Of a stretch of DNA of 64,000 bases, positions 48,192 through 61,323 are shown one piece after another (within the stretch, counting starts at the first letter, position 1; each line of letters starts with the position of its first letter). The notes under the pieces are model-generated. The model did no database searches. It saw only the letters and a program-made list of their open reading frames with translations, and was not told where the DNA came from. Location of the stretch: NCBI GenBank assembly GCA_001695595.3, contig MBPM02000017.1:744001-808000 (forward strand), given 5' to 3'. Both the position numbers and the translations under genes were made by a program. This DNA comes from Plasmopara viticola (Eukaryota > Oomycota > Peronosporomycetes > Peronosporales > Peronosporaceae).

Positions 48192-51100
48192 CTGTAGTAC
48201 TGCGAAGCAATTTTTTAATGTTATTCTATTTACAACTTGCCGCCGCTTTTTTTGAACCATAAAAGGCTAAATGCACTTAAGCCAATGCAAATGTGGATGG
48301 AACAATACATGTTTGCAAAGAGCTGTATAGGAAATTCTTACCCATTGATTCTATTTCATGAGGTTCATATCCTCACCGATCACTCTTTATTTGAACATTA
48401 CGTGTATATTATGATCAGGGCTGTGCTGCTTGTCTTGGTGCAGTGCTCATCTTCGTGTCGACATGCAGCGGGCATCATTCTTCTTATTCGATTACGGCTT
48501 ATGCACGCGACAATCACTTTAGTAAAGTTTGGTCGCTGCTGCTAGACTCACTATCGACGAGAAAGAGGGTAGACTTGACCGTTCATCGCCTGGCACATTC
48601 TTACATCGTGTTAATAACTTTGAGAAATGATCAATGAGGTCAGGTTGTCGGCCAATTTCACAAACGAGATTTCTAATATTGCCTTTGATATAACAAAAAT
48701 GGCAGAAACTATTTATGCCGTGTGTGGTTGATACACACACCATAGGATCTTGATCTCTGATATGTTGACAGCATATGTAGGCAAAATTAGCAGCGGTGAC
48801 CTGCTGGCTGTACGGGCATTACGAAAAGCCATTTTGAGCCTGGGTGAGATCGGGCGCTCAAAAGACTTACGCGCTAGTGCGATCAGCTAATAATAGTTGA
48901 TTACTTTTCCAAGTGAGAGAAGCGAAAAAAAGCAATTTTGGCTGGACTGGCTCAAAGGTCTCTCTTACGACCTTTATCAGCTTGTGCATTAAGCATATTA
49001 AAACGTTGTTCAGTGCTTGCACACCTCTTGTGCTTACGTGATTATTTAAATTAGTCCAAGCAATAACAGGCCCGGCATAGCATCGAGGGTGCGGATATCT
49101 CCAAAAAGTAGATTTGATGCCTTTATTTAAATCTTCATTGACAAATACCAAACTATATTGGTAGCATTGGCAGCTAAAGACGCTTAATAAATGTGAACTT
49201 GATAGCTGATAGGTGGGTAACATGGCACCTTTAACTTCAAATATTAAGGATTTTCAAGCGGAAAAGAAATCTTTAGTAGACAACATGGTTACAAGAAATA
49301 GGATCACACTTGTAGCGGTAAAACTTTCACATCCGAGAAAGTAGACTGAAAGACGCAGTGGGTCACGAACTCAGGTGTGTAACAATAAGCTTACCAACAA
49401 CTAGTAAAAAGTTCAACAAGCGGACCAAAAATAGGTACGCATAGCACAATAAGTGCCATAGGCCAGAGATGGTGAGCGGTATCGTACCAAAAAAGGTGAC
49501 ATAGTTTCGCTACTAAAACGATCTCTGGTTGCCACAAACAATTACGAAATTGACAAAGTGACTTTGTATACTCTGATCATTGATAGCTCAGCTGCTTATT
49601 GTCTCATTGCAGATTAGAAGTGTTACAGCGACATGATTTAAGCAGCTCAAACCTAATTATTTTTAAGCTGATTTGAAGCCGTTAATGATGCTCCTCACAA
49701 TACAAACCTTCAAAGCCTTCCACGACTACTAGATTGATAATGGCGAGAAGTGCACGATTGTGAATTTCGCTAGCGACCTCAGTGTTGTAATTCGAGCCCG
49801 TACCTCACTATTGTTGCCGAGTTAAGGTCGTTTGATATTATAGCTTCACCCTTCGGTGGGGCGACTTTGAGAAAGCTTATTGGAAACGTGCGTTGCTTCT
49901 TGGCTCAGAGCTCATAATGGATCCTAGATATTCGGTATATCTTATAGTAAAACAGTTTTCTGCTGATCCCACCACAATAAGTAGACGCTACTACGAGAGA
50001 AATGCCTATATGGCTGAAAAAACGGATGATATTGTGTGTAAACCAAAATTCTCGCACTCGTCTTCATCTTTCTATGCTTAAAAATCGAACGGAACGAAAA
50101 CTTACTGTATGTTTTCAACAAGCTAAACAGTACAACGCAACAGCTTTTGTAGGAGAGTGCGTTGCGTACCAACATATCCGGGTCCACGTCATACAGGGCA
50201 GTAGATCTAGTAGGAGGCCACTAACAAAATTAAATGAGGGGGTCGAATATACACCAGGAACAGCTATGGAAGTGGCTCAAATGTGACTAGGAAATATTCA
50301 TGCCGTGGAGGCGTTCAAATATCTGGTGACATAGCGGTTTCAACCATGACAAATTTTCGCCCGGACGTATATCGACGATATATTTTTTTATAGCTGTCGG
50401 TACTGGTGACTTATCTGATCTGGCCTTGGCAAATATTAGGTTACGAAAAGCAATAAACTTTACACCAACATCAACAAATTTGTCTTTAGCGACAGAAAAA
50501 GATTTTACTCTTCGGCTGCTTCGTAAGCAAGGACACCAAAAAACATGTAAAGACGTGTTATTTTTGCCTGCGCCACGGTCTCGAACCGATCGAATAAAAA
50601 ATGTGCTTTGCCATTGTACACAATTCATTGATGTGGGTGTTGGAATGGCCTTGTCCATTCTTTTTTAGGAAGAGGCAGCACCAGTATGCTCTTGTTTCAA
50701 GACGGGGATGATTTCACGCCAAGCAAAATGGCAAGATGGCTATCTTTTCTTGCAGAGGGAAATTTTTGCGCTGAATACAAGTTTGATATGTACAATGTGA
50801 GCTTTTGCGAAAGACAGACTATGGGTTTAAGCATCAAGGCCCAAAGCTCTATCGACAAATAGATCTATTAGGCATACAAAATGATCATTTTGTGGAGCGT
50901 TTGATGCGATGTTTCGTTGCAAATGAAAAGAACAAAGCCGAGAGTCAAACCCCTCGACAGCGCTTGTAGTAGCACTGCTATGAGAAGGCAAAATATCTAC
51001 AACACTATAGTGTGTATTCGCTAGCTCCATCGGGCGTTCAATGTCGCGCCAAAATCGCGACGTACTTTAGTACCATCATCGGCGCTATAAAAGTATTTGT

Positions 51101-54100
51101 GGGTACACTTCGTCGGCCCTCTTCAGAGCAGATACAAAGAACGTTCCCTTGCTTGCCATGAGCAAGTTTATTAGAACCACCACCATAATCGCGATGTTGC
51201 AAGATGTTTTTTCGTCATACAGGACATTCATTTTTATTTTTTGCTATTGAAAAAACGATAATAGCGCGGTTGCCGCAAGATTGCGAAAAACAGCCTGCTT
51301 CTTTTGACAGCACTTACTTTCCTTGCAGGTCTACAACTGTATCGTATGCTCAATTAGTAATGTGTACTTAATGTTCGGTGAAATAAAATTATTGTCCATC
51401 CACAAGAGTGAGCTGATCTGTTTCTGTAAATCTTGCAAAGAGCTAATAATATAGCTTCTTCCTTGCCTGTACCTGAAGTTTGGAGCTGTTCACAGACGCG
51501 GACATTTCCATTTCAATCCTTTCCGTCAAATCATCTCGTTCATAAATATATTGGTTGAGCATACGCCTATCTTGCTTGCAGGAATCGAAGTGCGAATGCT
51601 GCCGAGCTCAAAGCTTGCTTAAGACGGTTGCTTTCGGCTTAGGCCATAAAACTCACACGTGCAGTGGATTTACTGATGAGTGCCCTGTATTTGGCTCAGC
51701 CTTCTTAGTCGGGATAGTGTGAAAACTGCGCACACCTATTATTCTGTGAACATGGCCGCTTTAGTACTTCCTTATCGTTAGAAAACCACCTTGTATTGTT
51801 TCCTCAAATCGAGAACCTTTAGTTTTGGACCCTAAAGAATGCCTGGACTTCTTCCAAAGCGGGTGCGCCCTGAGCCCAAAAAATGATCTTGATACGGTAG
51901 TGCTATAAACTTGATTCAGTTGGAATGCCTGGTTTGCTTCTTTGAACTTTTAAATATTATTTTGTATACCTTGTTAATTCAGCTCCCATTAATAACATAA
52001 TTTTTATTCGAAGGCTGCGTACTATAAACCATAATAAGGATAAACTTTGATGTATAAACCTTAACACGTGCTCTTTACTAAAAAGATTCATATAAAAGCT
52101 TATATATGTTATTTTCGTGCTGGCGCACCGAACAAAAGTTTGCACAAAAAAATTTATAGAATGGACTGCCATCATTATCCTGGTATTGCAGCAAGCGACG
52201 CTCGACTCGTGAAGTTGGTGAAAGTAGTCACAGTATGTACTTTTGGAATTGTCTCTCGTGAAATTGCTATCAAAATCCAAGACCTTTGAGTGGTAGCTGT
52301 GTGCAATGACGTAGGGTGCATACTCAGCTTCTAGATTGTTAGGCACCTTATGGGGCGTTTTCTCTTCAGCCATATAAGATATGTTGAAACGAGTATACAC
52401 GCAGTCACACTAATTGTCATAACGAAATTATGTGAATCAAGCCTAGTGGCGCTTTCAACACCAATGAGGAGGTGGTTGAGAGGTTAACACAAAGCAGTGC
52501 TTGGTCTAGCCCTTAGACCGTGTACTCTTTTCTATGAATATAGCGAAATGCTAGATACTAATTGCAGCGGACTTGTGTTTATCAATAATAAGAAAAAAGC
52601 TTGGATTAAATTTCGAATTCTAACTTTCGCATTATATCAACCAATCGTAGCTCTGGGAGTCAGACACGTGCCGATCTGCAACTTCGCAATATCTTAAAAC
52701 ATAAAGCAAAAGTTCGAGACCTTAATCAAAGCCTCCTACAGGCCAATACTACCGGCAGCTTGCAAGCTCAAAATTAGCCCCAAAATGTATAATGCATAAC
52801 ACGATCTCTTTGCTCTGACCAAATTCATTATAGATTTACTAAGGATACAAATCGTTATGATATATATGCTAAGTAGCATACCGTGCAAAGTCCGTCATCC
52901 TACTGATTCATTTAAAACATATGCAATGTATGCTTTGCAGGAATTATTGAGAAAAGCAGAATGGTAATGATAGCAACAAATGAGGCCAGAGATAAGCGAC
53001 AGTCGTCGTAGCCAACGGCATTATAGTATACTATGTACGACCGTTGCCGTACGATATTCGGTAGCAATTGACTGGTAATGGAGTAACTAGCAACAAAAAG
53101 CACCAGATAAGGATAAAGTATGTGTCCTATGCCGTCAGTGTCTAACATACAACGATGTATGCAGTACGTCAAGGTGTTATCTACTTTGTGTGAACAGACA
53201 AAAGCTCGTACATCGACTTTTGTGGCGTAATGTCGACAAATTTTCTTTAATGACGCTCAGTCATTCATTTTAGTACACCGTTGGAGTAATTTTTTTAAAA
53301 CATTAAGCAAAAGGTTTGCTGATCTTGTTTTGTTGCTTTCTTTCGCACAGTCGATGCTCATATCAACTTTTTTTTGTTCGGGCCTCGCCACCAATTGGTA
53401 TGAAAACGTGCATGAGAGGGACACTTTCTTTGCACTTAGTAGTGTCTGTCGCACTAGTTAGCATATCGCGTGAAACAAATTTAGTGATGTTGTAAACATT
53501 AATTTGGTTTGAGGAGGTGAAACCTAAGAATTCCAAATTAGTCCCATATTCCTTATTAAGCGCTTCAATTGCAGCACTATTTTATATCAAATCAATGTAA
53601 TAGTTTTTCATTGAAATAAACTATTACTGAAAAGACTTGCGTCAGCAAATCTTCTTTAGCTGAAACCTTTCCTGCCTCCTAGCAGAAAGAAGAAACTGAT
53701 TGAGATCACAAAACCTTGAGCGCGTGGCCATAAATGTCTTCAAACTTGGGCTTGTGCACGCCCTTCCCAAAATAGAGACCCTATATCCAGATCGATCCAC
53801 GTTCGATTCTCTTACAGTCGAATTAGAATCACGAAGATGATAAATGCAATAAATCGTGTTTCTGTCGATAACCGATAGTACCAATGTCGCGTCGGTGTGT
53901 TTCTTGAATTTCTGCAGATAACTTTTTTCTGGTGACAGTAAAAATTAGACGTGATTGCTGGGCTAACAAAGACATTCCACATCTCACTTATTCACTCCAC
54001 AGCCGCCCGCAAACCAATAATGCAAGCACGATTGGTGCATGAAGCCAAGCGCTATCGATCTATAGTTCTCCTTGAAGCTTGACAGAGCTTAATTCTTCCC

Positions 54101-57100
54101 AGCAAGTCTTCTCGCGCCTATCGGGCATAATCTTTATCCGCGGCAAACAGAACGGTTGAATATAGGCTTTTAGCTTCTTAAGCCTTGACATGCTAGAAGA
54201 AGGGAGCGCGCCATCGCATATGGTACGTCCTCACTCAAAAAAACATTGGAGGATGAATTATTGCTGGTCAGCAGCTTGGAAGTCTAATGCATTCTTTAAG
54301 ATCCGTAGGAGGTCCGATACCATTTGAATTCTGGCTCTGAAGTTCTTCCTTACCCTCTCCACCTGGAGCTTGTGAGGTTTAAGACCGCACGTGGAGTGGC
54401 ACGCAAACGACGAATTGGTGCTTGTATTGGACAGCACTTACTCCGTACCGTCAATATCGTGCCTTGCTTTCAATAAAGGACGTCATGCTAATGCACAAAA
54501 AGTAAATATGAACTAAAAAGTATTCTACCAAGCAGCGCTCATTGCGAGCAGCGTTTACTGCATAACAGTCGAATATAGGTCATAGCAGCAACAGTAGGAT
54601 ACTGACGATGCATAAGGAGTGAATCATTTCTAACTGATCAACGCCTACTGTAAGAAGCGCTTGATTTTTGTCCATCATAAATTGGCTGGTCTGAGGTCAA
54701 GTTTTTCTTAAAACTATTTCCGTTGCATGTGAAGTGGTCCATATCTTGCTGACCGTATGCTTTGATAAGCACAGCTCATGGCTGGGCGTCAATGTAGATG
54801 TCGATCCTTGAGTGCATTATCGCGTCGATTGCACTCGGAAGCGAAACGTCTTATGGACTGCCAATCTTCTCACATCGCGCTTCTTGAGCAGTGCTCTACT
54901 ATATCCCTAACGAAAAGTACGGTCAAAGGCAAAATAAGCTTGAAACCTTTCCCTCCAGCAAATATCCCCCTTGACTTATCAAAGTTTTCATGGCAGAGCT
55001 TGCTGGGTCTAGCCAGGGGACGAAAATGCTGTGATAAAAAGATTCTTAGCATGAAATACTTTTTTGGTTCTGTTAAATTTCGAGAAATCACCGAATTCGT
55101 ATACCCATTTGTGAAAAGTCTAAGACGTGATCTCACGAACCTTCGGAGCTACCACCTGACACAGACGTTCGTCATTTTGGACGCTCCGTGGTACATACTC
55201 ATTGCTTGAACCACCTTCCGCGGCTTTTGACGCCTTTTTGGGCGGCAGGATCACTGAAACCCGGACCCAATTTGAGGAGTGTGATACAGCAGGCAATAAT
55301 ATTTAAAGCAACGATCCAGCGTCATTTGCCCCTTTTCCATGCAAATTACAAAGCGGGCTTTGTTTGGTAGAATTACATTTCCCGCTTCGCGCCAACATTT
55401 TGTACCAGAAAGACAGATGATAGATGAAGCATTGCACACGCTTGTAACAAGCAAAGTGCAGTCAATACCTGACGCAAAAAACGATAAATGGATGATTCGC
55501 AAAACAACGTGACGAATTGATGCTGTTCAACTCACTCAACTTAGTCGACGGGTGTAATAACTTTCTAATTGAAAGAGTGACATGCCCTTGACTGCTGATT
55601 TACTCCAAGCGGTATGCTCTGGGTTTGGTGGAAATTCCTTAAGTGCTCTTGCAACGCTAAATAGCTTAATGACGCAGTCGGTTAGGACCCACTGTGCGCA
55701 TGCACAGCCGGGCTCTAAAGACGTTATTGACATTATAGCCAAAGTCGCCAGAGCACAGGGAGACAGACGCGGAAGGCCATGTCGTCTTTTTTTAGCAATG
55801 TTAGATTGCACGCGCAGGGATAAGCTCTATGACTTTTCAGACAAGCGCGTTCTTGGCGCGGAAATATCTTTTTTCATGTATTTGATGGGGATGTGTGAAC
55901 TTCGAAAAGATCTTGCAAAGATCAAGACTATTGCAAAGCGACCGATTTCATTGATCCGATAGACTTACTGAAGTGACTTGGCCTTACTAGTTGTATGCAG
56001 CGAGTTGCGAAGTTGCGACTAGGCTACAAATGAGTAAGGCAACACATTGAAGTGTATGTTTAGTCAGAAATAGCCCGTTCCAAAATTGTATTCGTCGGGT
56101 CCAGAATGACCGTTCAGTGTCGCCTTTGACGCGTCCGAAATTGTTATCAACACTGCACTGCTGGAGAGGTTCGATATCGGGAGACTTCATTCGAATCTAC
56201 GCTGCTATAAAGAATTACTTGTCCATCGCATAGAGCTTAACTCTCGTCGGATTCAGGGTGTAACGGAGGAACACTAAGTGGTGTGTAATTGATGCAGACT
56301 TTGAATTGCTTAAATACGCGAAAAAGTCACCCGTCTTTTCGCAAATTTCGATCAGGTAGCTTTTCTTCTTTGCTGCGTAAAATTACGAGCTGAAGGAGAA
56401 TCCAGGAGTCCATAAGGTTCCGACGGATATGCTTTTGGATCACACAATCTCTTTTTACAGCTGTGACTACATCCATACGGGACCGGAGTCATGGCGCGCA
56501 TGCACATGCGTAGCTTGCTAAATACTATGATATGCATTAAGTACAACGACCCAGCCCATGTAACGAATGGTTGCATGCATTAGTCACAACAATTCAACAC
56601 ATGAATTGTCCTTTTCAATAATAAAGTAAGAAAATGCGTCCTTATCAGGACTTATTAATCATTGCATGGCGGTTATTTTAGTCGATGGAAAACAGGTCGA
56701 CGGGTAGAACCGACCCGAGCTGTACTGAAGATTAGAGAAGGTTGTATGTGCATGGTAATGTTCTCAGCGGAGCCGAGTCCATGATTCTTTTCTTAGTCTG
56801 CTGAATTTTTCTGGATAAGAATGAAGGCTTGAAATGTACTAATCTTACAATGTGCGACCAAGATTATTTGTAGCATAGCGTCATTCCTACAACACTACCA
56901 TCTAAGATACCTTTTGCTACCAATATTAATAATAAAGGACCTCTTGAATGCTCCTGTTTGTAAACTTGGTCTTCCTAGGACGAGAAAGATGCTTATAAAA
57001 GAAAATGACTTTCAGCTTCGTCAGCAATATAACTTACACGATAAAAAATGCATTGCGAAACCTTTCATATGTATTAATCTCATTCAAATGCCTTAGTACG

Positions 57101-57110
57101 TAAATTGGTG
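48192..57110. other. long gene-poor stretch, nothing firmly recognised
   Basis: Unassigned frames include 48867-49223 minus (118 codons), 50287-50658 minus (123), 51957-52400 minus (147), 54778-55209 plus (143) and 55582-55962 plus (126). None has a recognisable domain, signal peptide with core promoter or a paralog in the window. The region probably consists of decayed repeats and spacer. Confidence 0.45.
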
Positions 57111-57158
57111 ACATGCAACACATGACACCGTTGCTATCCTTGCGAGCCAAGTTAACAT

Positions 57159-59191
57159 TTAATACATCGGTCCCACTAACTTCGTTCGGAAATCATCCGT
57201 TATGGACATTCCATAGAGGCTTAGGAGACGCTTCATGGTTTCGAGGTCAGAATATTCCTGCTTTTTCGCAGTGAGCTCGGTATGAACTCGGCGGCTTGAT
57301 GTGATTTGTAGTAATGTAATGTAATGTATTACGTTATCGCGTTGCCAAGGTATGCACGTGCTAGGCTCAGTCTGGCTAGTCCACGGCATAGAGTGGTGTC
57401 CGCATACGTCGGGTCTCGCTCGGCGGGCAGTGCATCCAGCACCGAGGTCGTGAGGGTCTTCCATATCTTTCGGTCTTGTGCAAGGGTACGTACCACTTCG
57501 AGGTCTTGTGCTATCCGGAGTCGAAAGCCGGAGCCACGGGAAACAAGGTTGTCGTCGAGTGTTGAGGGGAGCGTGGTGCGGGGACGTTTGCGCCATTTTG
57601 CTGCGGTGGAGAAGAAGTAGGCACGCATCTGGAGGTTAGCTGGAATGTCGGGATTGCGGCGAAGTACATGGCCAAACAGGCGCCAGCGAGCTTGTGTCAG
57701 TCGTAGTTTCAGCGGCCGCTCATCACAGAGGTCGTAGAGTCTTGCATTCGAAATGTGTCGGGGGTAGCGATAGCCAAGAGCGTAGCGAAGCTGGCGGCGA
57801 TGGAAACTCTCGAGGCCGTGGAGCTCTGACTTGGTAAGAGCCCAGGTGGCGCAGTTGTACAGCAGAATCGGTAGAACGTAGGTGTTGTACAATCGAATGC
57901 AGGTCTTGGGTGAGATGAGCGTGGGGCGGAGCCAGACGGACCAGAGGCGGTGGAGCGCGAGGGTGGCCAGGGACTTGCGTCAGGATAGATCTTTAATATC
58001 GCCGAGGAGTGTTCCGAGCTTCTTAGTGTGGCGCCAGGTTTCTTCTCGGGATCGGGCGTGTCGAGTGGCGCCCGACGGGTTGCAGTGGCGGCGGATTTCG
58101 GTGACTTCGGTCTTGGCTTCGTTTTTTTTTTTTTTCAGGGTTAGAAGGAAGTCATCAATGCGGTGCTCACCTCTATCGTAGATCTTGGTGTCTCGGAGGC
58201 CAAGGATATCGACGCGGTAGCGCCGGAGATCTTCGGGGAGTGTTTCGTGCTTCTTGCGCTTCGAACCTAGAGAATTCACATTAAAGGAGCCAATCCGGAT
58301 GCGGTTGGCGCGGTTAAGGGCGTGGAAGGGGTTTGGCCTGGTGCTGGAGACCGTCGCGTCGAGGGTGAGACTCGTTAGAGACCTGCAGATGTCCGAGAGC
58401 GCCTGCCCGAAGCGCGCGAGCATTTAGCCCCCGCGCTTGGAAGGAGGGCGTCTCTTCGAAAAGCTTTCGAAACAAAAAGTCATTGTTGTCGAAGCTGCAA
58501 CAGGCTCCAATTGGTCGAAAACGTCCGTTATTTTCTCCCCATCAATGTTGCCGTTTCATTTCGATGAAGCGACTTTTTAGAGATTCGATCATCGTTTCAG
58601 TAATTTTGTTACGGAGTTGGTGGTCCATTCTAAGATGAGCATGATATTGCTTCGGCCCTTTGTAAAGCATGTAACGCATGAGCCTACTAAAATCAACTAA
58701 TGCCATTCTCCACGCCTTTGGCCAACATTCCAAGCAGCAGATGCTTTAAACGGGATCCCAAATAACGCGTTTTTTCATTGTGAATGCTTCGACCCCACCG
58801 TTGTCGCTTGCTATATACTTGTTATCTAGTGTTAAAAACATCAAGTCGTCAGCGTCCTCTCCAAATTTCGACTTGACATCGCTTTCCCACTTTTTTGAAC
58901 TTCGCAATTTGAGATTTTTTGCGCATTCACCTTTTTGAGACCGGAAGAATGAAAAAGGTATGTTACAATGTCCTCTGGTTCACGCGAAAGCCTTATTTCC
59001 GCTCGTGAATGCACAAAGTTCGAAAAGACTAATAAAGATGCAACCGACTTCAAGAGTTGTGCACGCCATCACCGCCGGACGCCATTCGTTTGGAAAATCA
59101 AGGCATCAGAGGCTTTCGCCGCATCTTTGGCAGTCTTACACAAAGTTGCAAGAGCAAATATTGTCAGCGTCACGACACCCCGCAAACGCAT
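57159..59191 (-). pseudogene. effector pseudogene interrupted by a LINE-derived element
   Basis: This is a third member of the family at 16636-17649 and 61324-62421. From an ATG at 59191 the signal peptide region is intact (core VVTLTIFALATLCKTAK), but a TGA at 59069-59071 stops the frame after 40 codons. Further downstream, fragments match the family: a W unit followed by DDLMF and NGGVEA (about 58770-58890), a central part (58540-58730) and a segment ending near FESFSK at the edge of the insertion (58453). The family's C-terminal part resumes on the other side, below 57311 (MSITDDF..., ending in GPMY and a stop at 57159). The core promoter seen in the paralogs is missing upstream of 59191. 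It is dead through promoter loss, nonsense and frameshift changes and insertion. Confidence 0.85.
57311..58452 (-). mobile_element. LINE-derived non-autonomous retroelement, long form, inserted in effector pseudogene
   Basis: Same structure as the copy at 13220-14367: MLARFGQ leader (ATG at 58423), start of an AP-endonuclease domain, an oligo-T run on the plus strand (58122-58135) at the deletion junction, then the reverse transcriptase C-terminal region (57329-57892, e.g. RLYNTYVLPILLYN, SFHRRQLRYALG) and a TTACA tail. The first 15 bp or so of the element (GGAAAAGGTTGGGGT) are missing, i.e. it is slightly 5'-truncated. No target-site duplication was found. Effector-family sequence lies directly on both sides. 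Confidence 0.88.
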
Positions 59192-61093
59192 AAAGTCCAA
59201 GAGCTTTGTTGACTTGAAAGCTGGCAGGCAACTTGGGGGATGGAAGTTCTACACGCATCTTGACCCAGGGATACGTGTTGATTTGTTTATTCTACGATTT
59301 GGCAATGAATCTGGTCCTGTGGATCTGCGGTAATTACAATTTTTTGAATAGGTTTCGCGCTTTGCGATATACAAAACGACCATTATCTCACTACTTGAAT
59401 CCACTATTCTTTTTTACGCTACAATGACGTGGCAGCGGGTGGACTCGCAAGTCTGCACAAGACGACAGACTTGCTTACTAGCTCACTTTCCCTCAAGATT
59501 GTTAGCTAGCGCTCTATGATCAAACCAACTTGCCGCATATTTCACTCGTAATGTGCATATACCACGACAACCTTTGACACCATTCTGAAGAGGGCAAGAA
59601 ATGCTGCATTATCGGCCTCCTTTTCACCTACCACAACTATAAAATAAGTTTTTGCTTGATGATCTTCTTGATTGAAATCGTATAAAATTCTAAATTTTTG
59701 CTAAAAATCGGGTGGTATGGAATTTAACGTCATCCGCTCTCACCACTTTTGCCCAAATTGGTGGATTTGGAAAGCGCTTCTGCTGCGATTTAGACGATTT
59801 TTTGTGCTGGGAATAATTGCATTACCATATTGATCTCTAGAATGGATTGCACAACCTTGGATTGTCCACAGGTCTTTGATGACGAGACTAGTCTTCTCGT
59901 TTTGCTTTACCTGGCTTCCTTGCACCCACTCGCATCATGCTAAGATGGACTTTAACACGCATAGTCAACATTTCTGTCGACGCTGATCCTTACGGTGATT
60001 TGAGAGTGAGCCGGTCGGATGCTTATCTCATCAATTTGTTCTCGTTTTTTCTCATCAAGTGGGCGCGACGCATGTCGTCTAATAACTTTTTAATAATATG
60101 CATTATCTCTCTGCTTAAGTATCTCCGTATGGACAGGCTCCACACATTTAAGAAAGTTTTGTCCACCGTCAACAAGAGCCACAAATTAAACACGGCATAT
60201 TGATGTGGTTGCAAAGCCCCGATGTCGGAGCAGGGCCGCGCACTATTTTCGAAAACGGGCTCAACACTGGGCTCATTGATGAAACGCTCAATTTTTTAAG
60301 ACGCGGACGAAGTGAGCTACGGGAATGCATTCACAAGCGCGGCTGGATACGAAGAAAAACCGGTGACGATTTGCATGGAAAATCGCAGACTGAAGTTTTT
60401 GTGGGTAATTTAGCTAGCACCAAATGTTTTTTATCGGACCAAACTATCAAAAATTCACCACGTCGTAAAGTTGTGTTAAAAGCCGGCAATTGTTTAAGTT
60501 CCCGCCTCGACAAATATCCTCCTAACATTGCAAAACTTAAAGCAGCCACAGGCATCTATCGACATAAACTCACTTCGCATGACAGAGCAGCAAGCAAAGG
60601 GTCTACAGTCGTTGCAACTACCTCCACCGAGAATACAACGTCGCATTGGTCCCTCTGCGTTCGCGTGGCATCAATATGGGTCCCAAGCTCGACATGTACA
60701 TCAAACACGTGTATATAGAGTATTAGTGGCGAAGTGTACATCATCGCTTCATATATAAGGTGGGCAAATTTGGATATTTTTTGAATAGGTACAACACTGA
60801 CTGTGAATATACAAAGCGCATGTAGTCGTCACATTAGTGCCAAGGATTATAATAAACTTTATCGATAAATTGCAAAGTTGAGCAGAAGCACAAGTAGTTT
60901 TGCCTCGAATAGGACGAAGGCATTGGAATGCGAGAATTGTTAGAATGGGACAAAGCTTTTCCTTACTGAGCAACTACCCGATAGCCCCAGCTGAGTAACA
61001 ATATGGTAGACTAATTCAAACGACTAGAACTAGATTTAAGACAGAGGTGACCATTTTAGGCTTGAAAGAATGTCAAGTTGCATGATCTTAGAA
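59192..61093. other. upstream half of the left duplication unit
   Basis: No supported gene. It shares blocks with 62.8-63.9 kb. A plus-strand frame starting at 60203 (171 codons) is partly shared with one at 63718-63891 (57 codons); both contain a G..TGL segment followed by LRR, but they differ by indels and no domain is recognised. Probably remnants of another sequence. Confidence 0.5.
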
Positions 61094-61323
61094 TGCAATG
61101 CAAGTGTATTTAAACGTCGTTACATCATTCTAATGCATTGTTGACATGCAAGTCTTGTGTTCAGATGACACCCTTGCTGCCAGGTACCAAGCGTCGCTCT
61201 CTCATCCAACAAGAAACGAGTCTTCTCGGCTACTGACGCAGAACTTTTTCCAGTCATGTTTCCATCTACTTTGCATATAACAATTGTACAGACACAAAAC
61301 GTCAATGCAAGAGTTTGTTAACG
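61094..61323. other. conserved 3' flank of the small effector family
   Basis: Similar to 16355-16635 downstream of the other intact member. Shared blocks include GATGACACCCTTGCT and a block around AACGTCAATGC. It shows that the family duplicated together with its 3' sequence. Confidence 0.6.

Noticed and set aside
52470..52540. tRNA-like GTGGTTGAGAGGTTAA sequence
   Set aside because: No matching B box, anticodon arm or acceptor pairing could be assembled.
54778..55209. 143-codon plus-strand frame with basic patches, considered as a transposase piece
   Set aside because: No catalytic motif or terminal repeats could be found, so an element call would be a guess.
55582..55962. 126-codon plus-strand frame
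   Set aside because: No domain recognised and an equally long antisense frame overlaps it.
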